From contig CAVZIN010000012.1 of the NCBI GenBank assembly GCA_963775315.1, positions 248,001-312,000 of the forward strand: a stretch of DNA of 64,000 bases. The letters are read 5' to 3'. Positions 15,809-23,888 of this stretch are shown piece after piece. The stretch comes from CAWGHZ01 sp963775315 (lineage in GTDB: Bacteria; Pseudomonadota; Alphaproteobacteria; MPNO01; DASWLB01). Each line of letters begins with the position of its first letter. Position 1 is the first letter of the stretch. The translations under genes were made by a program, and so were the position numbers. The notes beneath the pieces are model-generated. The model was given only the letters and a program-made list of their open reading frames with translations. It was not told the origin of the DNA and searched no databases.

Positions 15809-16960
15809 TCATTGGACCTTCAGCCCCATCAGCCCCGCGATCAGGTTGCGCTGGATCTGCGACGTGCCGGCCGCGACGGTCGAAACGCGGGCGTCGCGGA
15901 AATGGCGCTCCATGTCGAACTCGCGGTTGTAGCCGTACCCGCCGAACACCTGCATGCCCTGGTTCGCCACCTTGGCGTAGGTCTCGGAGCAGAAGAGCTT
16001 GGCCATGGTGATGTCCTTGAGCGCGTCGCGCCCGGCATCGACCATCGCGGCGCACTGCCACATCAGCGCGCGGGCCGCGGCCACCTCGGTCGCCATGTCG
16101 GCCAGCATGTGACCCATCGCCTGGAACGTGCCGATCGGCCGGCCGAACTGCTTCCGCTCCTTCGCGTAGGCGAGGGCGAGGTCGACGCAGCCGAGCGCGC
16201 CGCCGCAATCCGACGCGGCCGCGACTACCCGCTCGACCTGCAGGCCTGCCAGCACGACGTCCCACCCCTTGTTCTCGCCGCCGATCAGCCGGTCGGCCGG
16301 CACCCGCACGTCCTTCAGGAATATCTCGTAGGTGCCAGTGCAGTAGCGGCCGAGCATGTCGAGCTTGCGGAGCTCCACCCCCGGCGCGTCGTTGTCGACC
16401 AGGAACAGCGACATGCCCTGGCGGTAATGCGCCTTCGGGTCGGTCTTGCAGTAGAGATTGATGACGTTGTTCTTCGCCCCCGCCCCCGTCGCCCACAGCT
16501 TCTGGCCGTTGATGACGTAGTGGTCGCCGTCGCGCACCGCCGTGGTGCGCATGGCGCCGAGGTCAGAGCCCGCGTCGGGCTCCGACATCGAGATCGAGAA
16601 GCGGATGTCGCCCTTGAGGAGCCGGGGCAGCCAGTACTTCCTCTGGGCTTCGGTGCCCTTGCGCTGGACGTTTAGGCCGCAGAACATCGAGCCGCCGATC
16701 GCCATCGAGAAATCGGCCGATACGCGGCTGATCTCCTCCATCACGATGCAGGCATCGACGGTCGATCCGCCGAGCCCGCCATAATCTGGCGCGAAGGGCA
16801 GGGCGAGCAGTCCCGCCTCGATCCACGCATGGTAGAGCGCGTAAGGGTAGGACTGCTCCTTGTCGTGGCGGCGCACCACCTCCGGCGGGGCGTGCCGCGC
16901 CATCAGCTTCGCCACGCTGTCGCGCTGCAGGGCCTGCTCCTCGCTGAACTCGAAATCCAT
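15809..16960 (-). CDS. Acyl-CoA dehydrogenase
   Basis: The 383-residue flavoprotein has the three-domain acyl-CoA dehydrogenase layout: the first signature near 'FSISMSEPDAGSD' (121-133), the FAD-contacting 'INGQKLWATGAG' and the C-terminal helical domain with 'VFGGYGYNREF' and 'AGTSQIQRNLIA' (364-375). At the place of the classical catalytic base of medium-chain enzymes (YEGTSQ) it has AAGTSQ. A Glu in 'GLQVERVVAA' (Glu243) occupies the isovaleryl-CoA dehydrogenase-type position instead. It would introduce a double bond into an acyl-CoA that the adjacent hydratase-lyase can use. ATG 16960 is preceded by GGGAGGTG. It is the first gene of the minus-strand cluster and is divergent from a flavin monooxygenase. 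Confidence 0.88.
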   Translation of the reverse strand: MDFEFSEEQALQRDSVAKLMARHAPPEVVRRHDKEQSYPYALYHAWIEAGLLALPFAPDYGGLGGSTVDACIVMEEISRVSADFSMAIGGSMFCGLNVQRKGTEAQRKYWLPRLLKGDIRFSISMSEPDAGSDLGAMRTTAVRDGDHYVINGQKLWATGAGAKNNVINLYCKTDPKAHYRQGMSLFLVDNDAPGVELRKLDMLGRYCTGTYEIFLKDVRVPADRLIGGENKGWDVVLAGLQVERVVAAASDCGGALGCVDLALAYAKERKQFGRPIGTFQAMGHMLADMATEVAAARALMWQCAAMVDAGRDALKDITMAKLFCSETYAKVANQGMQVFGGYGYNREFDMERHFRDARVSTVAAGTSQIQRNLIAGLMGLKVQ

Positions 16961-17096
16961 CGACACCTCCCGGTCCGGCGATTGATTCCACAGATCGCGC
17001 GAGTTGTCTCGTTCCGGGCGCGCGCATGGGCCACTGGCATCGGGCGCGGTCCGCGGCATAACATGGGCGCCCAACGAGAGGCAGCGACGCGTACCC

Positions 17097-18701
17097 ATGA
17101 GCAACGACACCACACCCGTCCTGATCGCGGGCGCGGGCCCTGTCGGCCTCGCCCTTGCCGTCGAGCTCGGCTCCTCCGGCATTCCCTGTACCGTCGTCGA
17201 ACGCCGCGACGGCTCGATCTCCGTGCCGAAGATGAGCGGGCTATCGATCCGCTCGATGGAGTTCAACCGGCGCTGGGGCATCGCGGAGCAGGTGAAATCG
17301 TCGGGCTGGCCTGCGGCCCATCCGAACGATTTCGTCTACTGCACCTCGATGGCCGGATTCGAGCTCGGGCGCCACCGGGTGCCGTCCTACAACGACACCC
17401 ATCTCGATTTCACGCCCGAGCCGGGCGCCGGCTGCGCGCAGATCTATTACGACCCGATCCTGCTCGCCAAGGCGCGCTCGCTCGCCCCGGTCACGCTCCG
17501 CTACTTCACTCGGCTCAATTCCTTCGCCCAGGACGCGGACGGCGTGACGGCAGAGGTCACCGATCCGCGCACCGGCCAGTCCGAGACGCTGCGCGCGCGT
17601 TATCTCGTGGGATGCGACGGGGCGGGCGGCACGGTGCCCCAGGCGCTCGGCGTCACCAACGAGGCGCAGGGCGCCATCGCAACGTCGGTCAACGTCTATT
17701 TCCGCGCAGCCGAGTTGATGGAGATCCACGACAAGGGCTGGGCGCGGTTCTTCCGCTTCACCGACGCGGGCGGCTCGTGGGGCGAGATCATCGGCATCGA
17801 CGGGAAGGAGCTCTGGCGCCTCTCGGTGCTGAAGGAGGTGCCCGGCATGACCGCGGACGACTATATCCGCCGGCTCGCCGGGCGCGACATCGCCTATGAG
17901 GTTCTCAACACCCAGCGGTGGGAACGGCGCGAGTGCGTGGTCGACCGCTATCGCGACCGGCGCGTGTTCATCGCCGGCGATGCGGCGCACCAGAACTCGC
18001 CGACCGGCGGGCTCGGGCTGCATACGGGGCTGGCTGACGCGGTCGATCTCGGCTGGAAGCTCGCCGCCGTGCTCAAGGGTTGGGGCGGGCCGGTGCTGCT
18101 CGATTCCTACCAGGCCGAGCGCAAGCCGGTCGCCCTCAACAACGTGCGGGTCTCGACCCGCGAGTTCGAGCTGCTGGCCGAGCTGCCGGGCGGGCCCGAG
18201 ATCGCCGCCGACACGACGGCCGGTGCCGCGCTGCGCCAGCGCTGGTTCGAGGCGTACAAGGGCGGCGGCTATGCCCGCTCGCGCGCCTTCACCGAGAATC
18301 TGCGGCTCGGCTATTGCTACGAGGATTCGCCCGTCGTCGTACCGGACGGCGCGCCTTCGATCCCGTTCGAGATTCCCGAGTACGTGCCGGTGGCTCGGTC
18401 GGGCCGCCGCGCGCCGCACGCCTGGATTGCGCCCGGTCGCTCCACGCTCGATCTGTTCGGCCGAGGGTTCGTGCTGCTCCGCCTCGGAGCCAACCCGCCG
18501 GACGGGGCGCCGCTCGCCGCCGCTGCCGACCGGCGCCATGTGCCGTTCGAGACGGTGACGCTCGCCGACCCTGCGATCGCTGCGCTCTACGAGCGGCGGC
18601 TGGTGCTGGTGCGCCCGGACGGGCACGTTGCCTGGCATGCCGACGAATTGCCCGACGACCCGCTGGCGCTGATCGACCGCGTGCGCGGGGCGGCGCGCTG
18701 A
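17097..18701 (+). CDS. Class A FAD-dependent monooxygenase (aromatic hydroxylase)
   Basis: The 534-residue protein has the PHBH fold signatures: the dinucleotide motif GAGPVG (11-16, in VLIAGAGPVGLALAVEL), the DG motif 'LVGCDGAGGTVPQ', and the GD motif 'FIAGDAAHQNSPTGGLGLHT' starting near residue 291. A thioredoxin-like C-terminal domain follows ('WIAPGRSTLDLFGRGFVLLR'), as in TfdB, MhpA and phenol hydroxylases. It should hydroxylate an aromatic or polyketide-like substrate with NAD(P)H and oxygen. I chose ATG 17097 because the Rossmann strand begins eight residues later; an upstream in-frame GTG/ATG would add an unrelated leader. It is divergent from the acyl-CoA dehydrogenase gene, so the 136-base gap may control both units. 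Confidence 0.88.
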   Translation: MSNDTTPVLIAGAGPVGLALAVELGSSGIPCTVVERRDGSISVPKMSGLSIRSMEFNRRWGIAEQVKSSGWPAAHPNDFVYCTSMAGFELGRHRVPSYNDTHLDFTPEPGAGCAQIYYDPILLAKARSLAPVTLRYFTRLNSFAQDADGVTAEVTDPRTGQSETLRARYLVGCDGAGGTVPQALGVTNEAQGAIATSVNVYFRAAELMEIHDKGWARFFRFTDAGGSWGEIIGIDGKELWRLSVLKEVPGMTADDYIRRLAGRDIAYEVLNTQRWERRECVVDRYRDRRVFIAGDAAHQNSPTGGLGLHTGLADAVDLGWKLAAVLKGWGGPVLLDSYQAERKPVALNNVRVSTREFELLAELPGGPEIAADTTAGAALRQRWFEAYKGGGYARSRAFTENLRLGYCYEDSPVVVPDGAPSIPFEIPEYVPVARSGRRAPHAWIAPGRSTLDLFGRGFVLLRLGANPPDGAPLAAAADRRHVPFETVTLADPAIAALYERRLVLVRPDGHVAWHADELPDDPLALIDRVRGAAR

Positions 18702-18771
18702 CGTGCCCGCGTAAGCGCCACGCCACATTGCTCGGCGCCCAGTCACCGACTTCCTCAACCTCCACTGTTTT

Positions 18772-18807
18772 CGAATACTTTAGGGCTGCGGACTGCTAAA
18801 GTATTCG
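18772..18807. promoter_or_regulatory. AT-rich 12-base inverted repeat upstream of the EF-hand gene
   Basis: CGAATACTTTAG (18772-18783) is perfectly complementary to CTAAAGTATTCG (18796-18807) across a 12-base GC-rich loop. It lies about 40 bases ahead of the likely start of the EF-hand gene and 71 bases after the monooxygenase stop. It could be an operator or a stem-loop in the leader. Its low G+C makes it conspicuous here. Confidence 0.6.
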
Positions 18808-18845
18808 TGATTAGTCGATTTAACGGTGGCGGGGAGGGAACCAGG

Positions 18846-19445
18846 GTGCACGGGAAATGGGTATCATTGTGCGGCCTGTTAAGTCTTGTAGCAGGCACAA
18901 TTACGCTAAGCGGCCCCGTGATGGCTCAAGGCGGACCGCCGAACAACGAAACGCTGATCCAGCGCTTCGACAGGAACGGCGACGGGAAGATTTCCAAGGA
19001 CGAATGGCACGGTCGGCTGCCCTTTGAGCATTTCGACGCCAATGGCGACGGCCAGCTCACGCTCGATGAGCTGAACCGGACGCGCACGTTCGGACGATCG
19101 CGGGCGGCGGCGACATCCGCTGAAACGACGGCGTTCGATGGCAGTTGGGTGGGCCATGGCGAACCGTCCAGCATGGATTGCGCGGCCAACTTCGATATCG
19201 AATTCAAAGTGGCGGGCGGCACGATTTCCGGCGAACTCGTCGCCGCCAGTGACCGGACCGGCGATCGTTACCCCTCTGACATCACCGGCACGGTGAAGCC
19301 GAACGGCAATGCGGTCCTGACGCTGAAGCCCAAGGGGCCAGGATCGTTCAGCGGGAAGCAGCGGGGCAAATTCGAAGACGACCGGTTCGCGGCTAACCTC
19401 GGCGGGCGCAATTGCCGCTACGACGTGTCGATGACCAAGCGCTGA
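18846..19445 (+). CDS. Secreted EF-hand calcium-binding protein
   Basis: The 199-residue protein starts at GTG 18846 behind GGGGAGGGAA; a GTG 13 codons upstream lies in the inverted repeat and is less likely. A signal peptide spans about residues 1-27 (cut near VMA-Q). Two canonical EF-hand loops follow, DRNGDGKISKDE (42-53) and DANGDGQLTLDE (64-75), with Asp/Asn and a terminal Glu at the calcium-ligand positions. The C-terminal half (about 95-199) is a beta-rich domain with two Cys ('SSMDCAAN' and 'GGRNCRYD') likely to form a disulfide. It resembles bacterial periplasmic EF-hand proteins of unknown role. It is a single gene with its own regulatory inverted repeat; base use is slightly less GC-rich than its neighbours. 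Confidence 0.82.
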   Translation: MHGKWVSLCGLLSLVAGTITLSGPVMAQGGPPNNETLIQRFDRNGDGKISKDEWHGRLPFEHFDANGDGQLTLDELNRTRTFGRSRAAATSAETTAFDGSWVGHGEPSSMDCAANFDIEFKVAGGTISGELVAASDRTGDRYPSDITGTVKPNGNAVLTLKPKGPGSFSGKQRGKFEDDRFAANLGGRNCRYDVSMTKR

Positions 19446-19454
19446 CGCGGTCTA

Positions 19455-20159
19455 TTACGCCATCGCTTTGAGAAGGGCGTCGCGCAGCGCCTCGGGCGCG
19501 GTGATGTGCGCGTTGTGCGACGAGTCGATCTCGAAATTTGGCCAGCCTTCGGCGCGGGCGCGGTCCCGGAACTGGCGAAACACGTCGCCAGGCGCGGCGC
19601 GCCGGCAATAGACGTAGGCGCGCGCCATGCGGGGCTCGGCGGCGATGTGCAGCTTCTGCTCGAAGCAGCGCAGCGACTGGGAAAAACGCCGCGGCGCGAT
19701 CCATTCCAGGTCGGCCGTCGAGGTGTCGGGGGGCGCCGGGTTGGGCGGCACAAGCCAGCCGTCGCCGCCGCCGGCGTGGGCGCGCTCGCGCATTGCGCTG
19801 CGGCCGTTCGGCCCGGCGAGGTCGGCGAGGGACTGCCCGCTCCGCGGCACGAACGCATCGACATAAACGAGGCGCGCGATGCGGTCGGCGGCGCGGTCGG
19901 CGACGCCGGTCGCTACCATCCCGCCATAGGAATGGCCGACCAGCACCACGTCGCGGAGGTCCTCGCAATGCAGCGTGCCGCAGACATCGGCGATATGGGT
20001 GTCGAGGTCGTTCTCTGGGCTCGCGAGATGCTGGCGCTCGCCGAGGCCGGTGTAGGTAGGCACGTAGAGCGTGTGGCCAGAGGCCGCGACGAGCGGGCGC
20101 ATCTTCTTCCACGCCCAGCCGGCGGACCAGGCGCCATGGCAGACGACGATCGCGGTCAT
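19455..20159 (-). CDS. Alpha/beta hydrolase (methyl-esterase-like)
   Basis: The 234-residue single-domain hydrolase begins with the oxyanion segment 'IVVCHGAWSAGWAW'. It has the nucleophile elbow GHSYGG (75-80, Ser77), an acidic residue in 'RLVYVDAFVP', and a C-terminal His in 'SSHNAHITAPEAL'. The pattern, including 'LYVPTYTGLGER', is that of the plant-like salicylate/methyl-ester hydrolase group widely found in bacteria. The substrate is probably a small ester. It follows an ABC-transporter receptor gene on the same strand after a strong hairpin, so it is likely separate from it. No signal peptide is present. Confidence 0.82.
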   Translation of the reverse strand: MTAIVVCHGAWSAGWAWKKMRPLVAASGHTLYVPTYTGLGERQHLASPENDLDTHIADVCGTLHCEDLRDVVLVGHSYGGMVATGVADRAADRIARLVYVDAFVPRSGQSLADLAGPNGRSAMRERAHAGGGDGWLVPPNPAPPDTSTADLEWIAPRRFSQSLRCFEQKLHIAAEPRMARAYVYCRRAAPGDVFRQFRDRARAEGWPNFEIDSSHNAHITAPEALRDALLKAMA

Positions 20160-20183
20160 GTCCGGGGCTCCGGCACGGGGACG

Positions 20184-20210
20184 GCCGGGCGGCGGGGCGT
20201 GCCGCCCGGC
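20184..20210 (-). terminator. Strong hairpin after the peptide-binding protein gene
   Basis: GCCGGGCGGC (20184-20193) pairs perfectly with GCCGCCCGGC (20201-20210) around a seven-base loop. It lies eight bases after the stop of the minus-strand receptor gene and ahead of the hydrolase gene. No T tract follows, but stem strength suggests termination or mRNA stabilisation of the receptor message. Confidence 0.5.
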
Positions 20211-20217
20211 CCGCCCG

Positions 20218-21750
20218 CTACTTCCACATCAGATCGCCGACCTGGGTATCGATCGGCGACAGCGGGTTTTCAGCGACCTTCACGTCCTTGTCGACGACGA
20301 ACACGATCGGCAGGTCGGTGATCGGCAGGATGTAGTTTTTCTCGTTGATGATATCCATCGCCTTCTGGTCGAGCGCCGCGCGCTTGGCGTCGTCGAACTC
20401 GACGTGCTCGGCCGCCTGCAGCTTCTTGATCTCCGGGTCCTTCCAGTAGTCGCGGTTGCCGTCGAAGAAGAAGTCGAGCAGATTGTCGACGTCTGGCTGG
20501 GCCGCGGTCGGGTAGAACCCGTTGAATGCGGTGAACTTGCCGGCGCCGCGCATGCGCACGTAGAGCGACAGCGGCAGCGGGTGCACCTTGGACCGGAACC
20601 CGACCGCGCGGACCTGGCCGGCGATCGCCTCGCCGATCTCCTTCACCGGCTCGTGCACATAGAAATCCATGTCGACGCCGTTGGGATAACCCGCCTCGGC
20701 CAGCAGCTTCTTCGCCTCCTGCGGGTTGTAGGCCGGCGGCTTGGTCGTCGACGAGCAGCCGAAATCGGCCGGGATGCAGGCCGCGTCCAGAACCTGTGCG
20801 AAGGTGCCACCGGGGATCACGGTCTTGGCGAGTAGCGGCCGGTTGACCGCCATTATGAACGCCTTGCGCACGCGCTGGTCGGTCATCAGCTTGCCGGACC
20901 GGCCCGCCGCGTCGAGCGTTACGTACATCAGCATGCCGCCATGGGTCGGCACCACCTGCGTGCCCGGCATCTGCTTCAGCTCGCGCGCGGTGTCGGCAGG
21001 CACGTTGCGCAGCACGTCGAGCCCGCCCGAGAGGAATTGCGCCACCTGCGTCTGCCGGTCGGGGATGTGGTAGACGATCAGGTTCTTCACCGGCGCGCGG
21101 AAGTTGGGGTCGTCCTTGCCCCAATAGTTCGGGTTCTGCTTCAGCACCATCTTCTCGCGGTCGAGCGAGGCGACCGTGTAGGGGCCGGTGGCGACCGGAT
21201 GGTCGCGGCCATATTCGGCCATGTTCTTCATGTGCTTCGCGACCTTCGAGTCATAGATCTCGAAGCGGTAGGCGATGGTCGAGAGGTCGAGTGCCGACGC
21301 CTCCTTGGAGACGATGCGGACCTTGTAGGGACCCAGCTTGTCGACATGGTCGACCCAGTCGTACCGGTCCTTGAACCGGATGCGGACCTTGGGGTCCTTC
21401 AGGAAGTTGATGGTCCAGACCACGTCGTCGGCGTCGAAATTGTCGCCGTTCGAGAACTTGACGCCCTGGCGAAGGTCGAACTCCAGCGTCTTGGGGTCGA
21501 TGCGCTTCCACGAGGTGGCCAGCATCGGCACGTATTTGTGATTGCGCTCGTCGTAGCGGATCAGCAATTCGTAGACGTTGCGGTAGAAGAACGCGGCCTC
21601 GTCCAGCGGCACGAAATACGGGTCGAGCGAGCCCCACCAGTCGGTGGTGGCCATGCGCATCGTGTCCTTGGCCTTCTGCGCCGCGGCCGGCGTCGCCGCC
21701 ATGCCCGCCATCGCAAGGGCGCCCAGTGTCGCCGCGATCAACTTTTTCAT
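20218..21750 (-). CDS. Family 5 extracellular solute-binding protein (peptide/nickel ABC receptor)
   Basis: The 510-residue periplasmic receptor starts at ATG 21750 after CGGGAGGATG. A Sec signal peptide covers residues 1-25 (cut after AAA-Q). The mature protein has the SBP_bac_5 landmarks: 'TMRMATTDWWGSLDPYFVPL', 'YELLIRYDERNHKYVPMLATS', 'VKFSNGDNFDADDVVWT' and 'RVRKAFIMAVNRPLLAK'. It would deliver peptides or other amphipathic substrates to the permeases. It is transcribed divergently from the permease/ATPase genes starting at 22035 across a 284-base gap that must hold both promoters. Substrate specificity cannot be inferred. Confidence 0.92.
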   Translation of the reverse strand: MKKLIAATLGALAMAGMAATPAAAQKAKDTMRMATTDWWGSLDPYFVPLDEAAFFYRNVYELLIRYDERNHKYVPMLATSWKRIDPKTLEFDLRQGVKFSNGDNFDADDVVWTINFLKDPKVRIRFKDRYDWVDHVDKLGPYKVRIVSKEASALDLSTIAYRFEIYDSKVAKHMKNMAEYGRDHPVATGPYTVASLDREKMVLKQNPNYWGKDDPNFRAPVKNLIVYHIPDRQTQVAQFLSGGLDVLRNVPADTARELKQMPGTQVVPTHGGMLMYVTLDAAGRSGKLMTDQRVRKAFIMAVNRPLLAKTVIPGGTFAQVLDAACIPADFGCSSTTKPPAYNPQEAKKLLAEAGYPNGVDMDFYVHEPVKEIGEAIAGQVRAVGFRSKVHPLPLSLYVRMRGAGKFTAFNGFYPTAAQPDVDNLLDFFFDGNRDYWKDPEIKKLQAAEHVEFDDAKRAALDQKAMDIINEKNYILPITDLPIVFVVDKDVKVAENPLSPIDTQVGDLMWK

Positions 21751-22034
21751 CGCATCCTCCCGTTTCGTCGTTATCGCCCGCTGGCCGGCAGACCGGATCA
21801 TGCTAGGCGGTGCGTCGGCGAGTGACAAGGCATCTGGCCCGCGCGCGCCGGCGGCCGCCCCGCAAATGCCCGTTTCCGAAGCGGGGCGGGGATGGTACGC
21901 TGGCTCGCCAGCACGGGAACGTCCCCGGCCGGGACCTCATTCGGGAGGCGGGCCCGGGAACAAGGGGACGCAAGGCGATACGCGGCAAACCGCGATGCCG
22001 GCTCGCAACAATTCGCGCCGCCCTGGGACGAGAC

Positions 22035-22952
22035 GTGACGCGCTTCTTCATCCATCGGACGACGATCGCCCTCCTGGTCGCACTGACCGTGTCGGTGATC
22101 GGGTTCAGCCTGCTGCGGCTTTCGGGCGATCTCGCGACCGAGCTCGCGGGCGATGGGGCGAACCCGGCGCAGATCGCCCAGACCGCGCACAATTACGGTC
22201 TCGACCGCCCGCTCTACATCCAGTACCTCGACTGGGCCGGCGACGCGCTCAGCGGCGATTTCGGCCAGTCGCTGTTCACCGGCGATTCCGTGGCCCATTT
22301 GATCGCCGAGCGGATCGGCGTCACCGTCCAGCTCTCCTTCATGTCGCTGGTCTTCGCCCTCGCGATCTCGATCCCTCTGGGGGTGATCGCCGCGACCCGG
22401 CCGAACAGCTGGATCGACCGCGCCTCGCTCGGCTTCGCCGTGTTCGGTCAGGCGATCCCCAACTTCTGGCTCGGGCTGATTCTGATCCTGGTGTTCGGCG
22501 TCATGCTGCGCTGGCTGCCGATCTCGGGCTCGGACCATTTCGCCAACTTCATCATGCCGACGGTGACGCTCGGCGTCGCGGTGATGCCGGCCTTCATGCG
22601 CATCACCCGCACCGGGATGCTGGACGTGCTCGAATCCGACTATATCCGCACCGCGCGCGCCAAGGGGCTGAGCGGCCCAAGGGTGCTGTTCAAGCACGCG
22701 CTGCGCAACGCCATCCTGCCCGTCGTGTCGCTGACCGCCGTGTCGCTCGGCTTCCTGCTCGGCGGCTCGGTGATCGTCGAATCCGTGTTCGCATTGAACG
22801 GCATTGGCTATCTCGCGTTCCAGTCGATCCTGCGCACCGACTTCCCGGTGGTGCAGTCGATCGTGGTGTTCGTGTCGATCGCCTACATCTTTCTCACGCT
22901 GATCTCCGACGTGATCAACGCGATGCTCGACCCGCGCATCCGGCTGGGCTAG
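22035..22952 (+). CDS. ABC transporter permease, DppB type
   Basis: The 305-residue permease has six predicted membrane helices and the binding-protein-dependent transport motif in 'RTARAKGLSGPRVLFKHALR' (about 208-227), which contacts the ATPase. The N-terminal 'RRTTIALLVALTVSVIGFSL' type helix and the loop with 'NYGLDRPLYIQYLDW' are typical of DppB/OppB. I chose GTG 22035 because it directly precedes the first helix; an open frame extends further upstream but without homology-like sequence. It is the first of four overlapping or nearly touching genes forming the membrane and ATPase part of the importer. Confidence 0.9.
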   Translation: MTRFFIHRTTIALLVALTVSVIGFSLLRLSGDLATELAGDGANPAQIAQTAHNYGLDRPLYIQYLDWAGDALSGDFGQSLFTGDSVAHLIAERIGVTVQLSFMSLVFALAISIPLGVIAATRPNSWIDRASLGFAVFGQAIPNFWLGLILILVFGVMLRWLPISGSDHFANFIMPTVTLGVAVMPAFMRITRTGMLDVLESDYIRTARAKGLSGPRVLFKHALRNAILPVVSLTAVSLGFLLGGSVIVESVFALNGIGYLAFQSILRTDFPVVQSIVVFVSIAYIFLTLISDVINAMLDPRIRLG

Positions 22953-22961
22953 GGGGCGCCG

Positions 22962-23888
22962 GTGACCACGCTTCCGCGCAGCCAGGCCGCCCTCTTCGCC
23001 AACGCGCCCGACGCCGTCGCGATCGAATCGCTGTCGCCGCCGGCGATCATGCGCCGCCGCGCGCTCCACCACGTGGGCTTCCTGTTCGGAACGACGGTGG
23101 TGGTGACGGCCATCCTGCTCGCGATCTTCGCGCCCTACCTCACCCCGTACGGCCCTTACGACCAGGACTTGACCCGCCGGCTGATCGGACCGGTCTGGTC
23201 CGCGGCGGGAAGCTGGGCCCACCCGCTTGGCACCGACGCACTCGGGCGCGATTACCTGACCCGCCTGCTCTATGGCGCGCGCATCTCGCTGATCGTCGGG
23301 TTCGGCGCGGCGACCATCGCGGGGTTCATCGGCTCGTCCCTCGGCCTCGTCGGCGGCTATTTCGGCGGCAAGGTCGACGCCGTCGTGATGTACATCATCA
23401 ACGTCAAGCTGGCGCTGCCCGGCGTGCTGATCGCGCTGTCGCTGATCTCGGTCGTCGGCGGCTCGGTCACGACGGTGGCCCTGGTGCTGGGCTTGCTGTT
23501 CTGGGACCGGTTCGCGGTGGTGACCCGCTCGGCCACCCAGCAGGTGCGCAACAACGACTACGTGACGGCGGCCGAAGCGGTCGGCGCCTCCAAGTTCCGC
23601 ATCATCGTAGGCGAGGTCCTGCCCAACGTGATGAATCACATCATCGTCATTGCCTCGCTGGAGATGGCGGTCGCGATCCTGGTCGAGGCGGCGCTCAGCT
23701 TCCTCGGGCTCGGCATCCCGGCGCCGACGCCGTCCTGGGGCGTGATGGTTTCCGAGGGCCACAACTTCATGTTCTTCAAGCCGTACCTCGTGACCATCCC
23801 GGGCGCGGCGATCTTCCTCCTGGTCATCGCGATCAACATGATGGGGGACGGCATCCGCGACATCACCGCGCCGGAAGGCCGGAATTGA
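22962..23888 (+). CDS. ABC transporter permease, DppC type
   Basis: The 308-residue protein starts at GTG 22962, nine bases after the DppB-type gene. It has a cytoplasmic N-terminus, a DppC-type N-terminal region ('YLTPYGPYDQDLTRRL') and 'HPLGTDALGRDYLTRLLYGA', the highly conserved family block near residues 87-106. The coupling motif is in 'AAEAVGASKFRIIVGEVLPN'. 'FLGLGIPAPTPSWGVM' marks the last periplasmic loop. It pairs with the preceding permease. Its stop overlaps a TTG start of the ATPase gene (TTGA). Confidence 0.92.
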   Translation: MTTLPRSQAALFANAPDAVAIESLSPPAIMRRRALHHVGFLFGTTVVVTAILLAIFAPYLTPYGPYDQDLTRRLIGPVWSAAGSWAHPLGTDALGRDYLTRLLYGARISLIVGFGAATIAGFIGSSLGLVGGYFGGKVDAVVMYIINVKLALPGVLIALSLISVVGGSVTTVALVLGLLFWDRFAVVTRSATQQVRNNDYVTAAEAVGASKFRIIVGEVLPNVMNHIIVIASLEMAVAILVEAALSFLGLGIPAPTPSWGVMVSEGHNFMFFKPYLVTIPGAAIFLLVIAINMMGDGIRDITAPEGRN

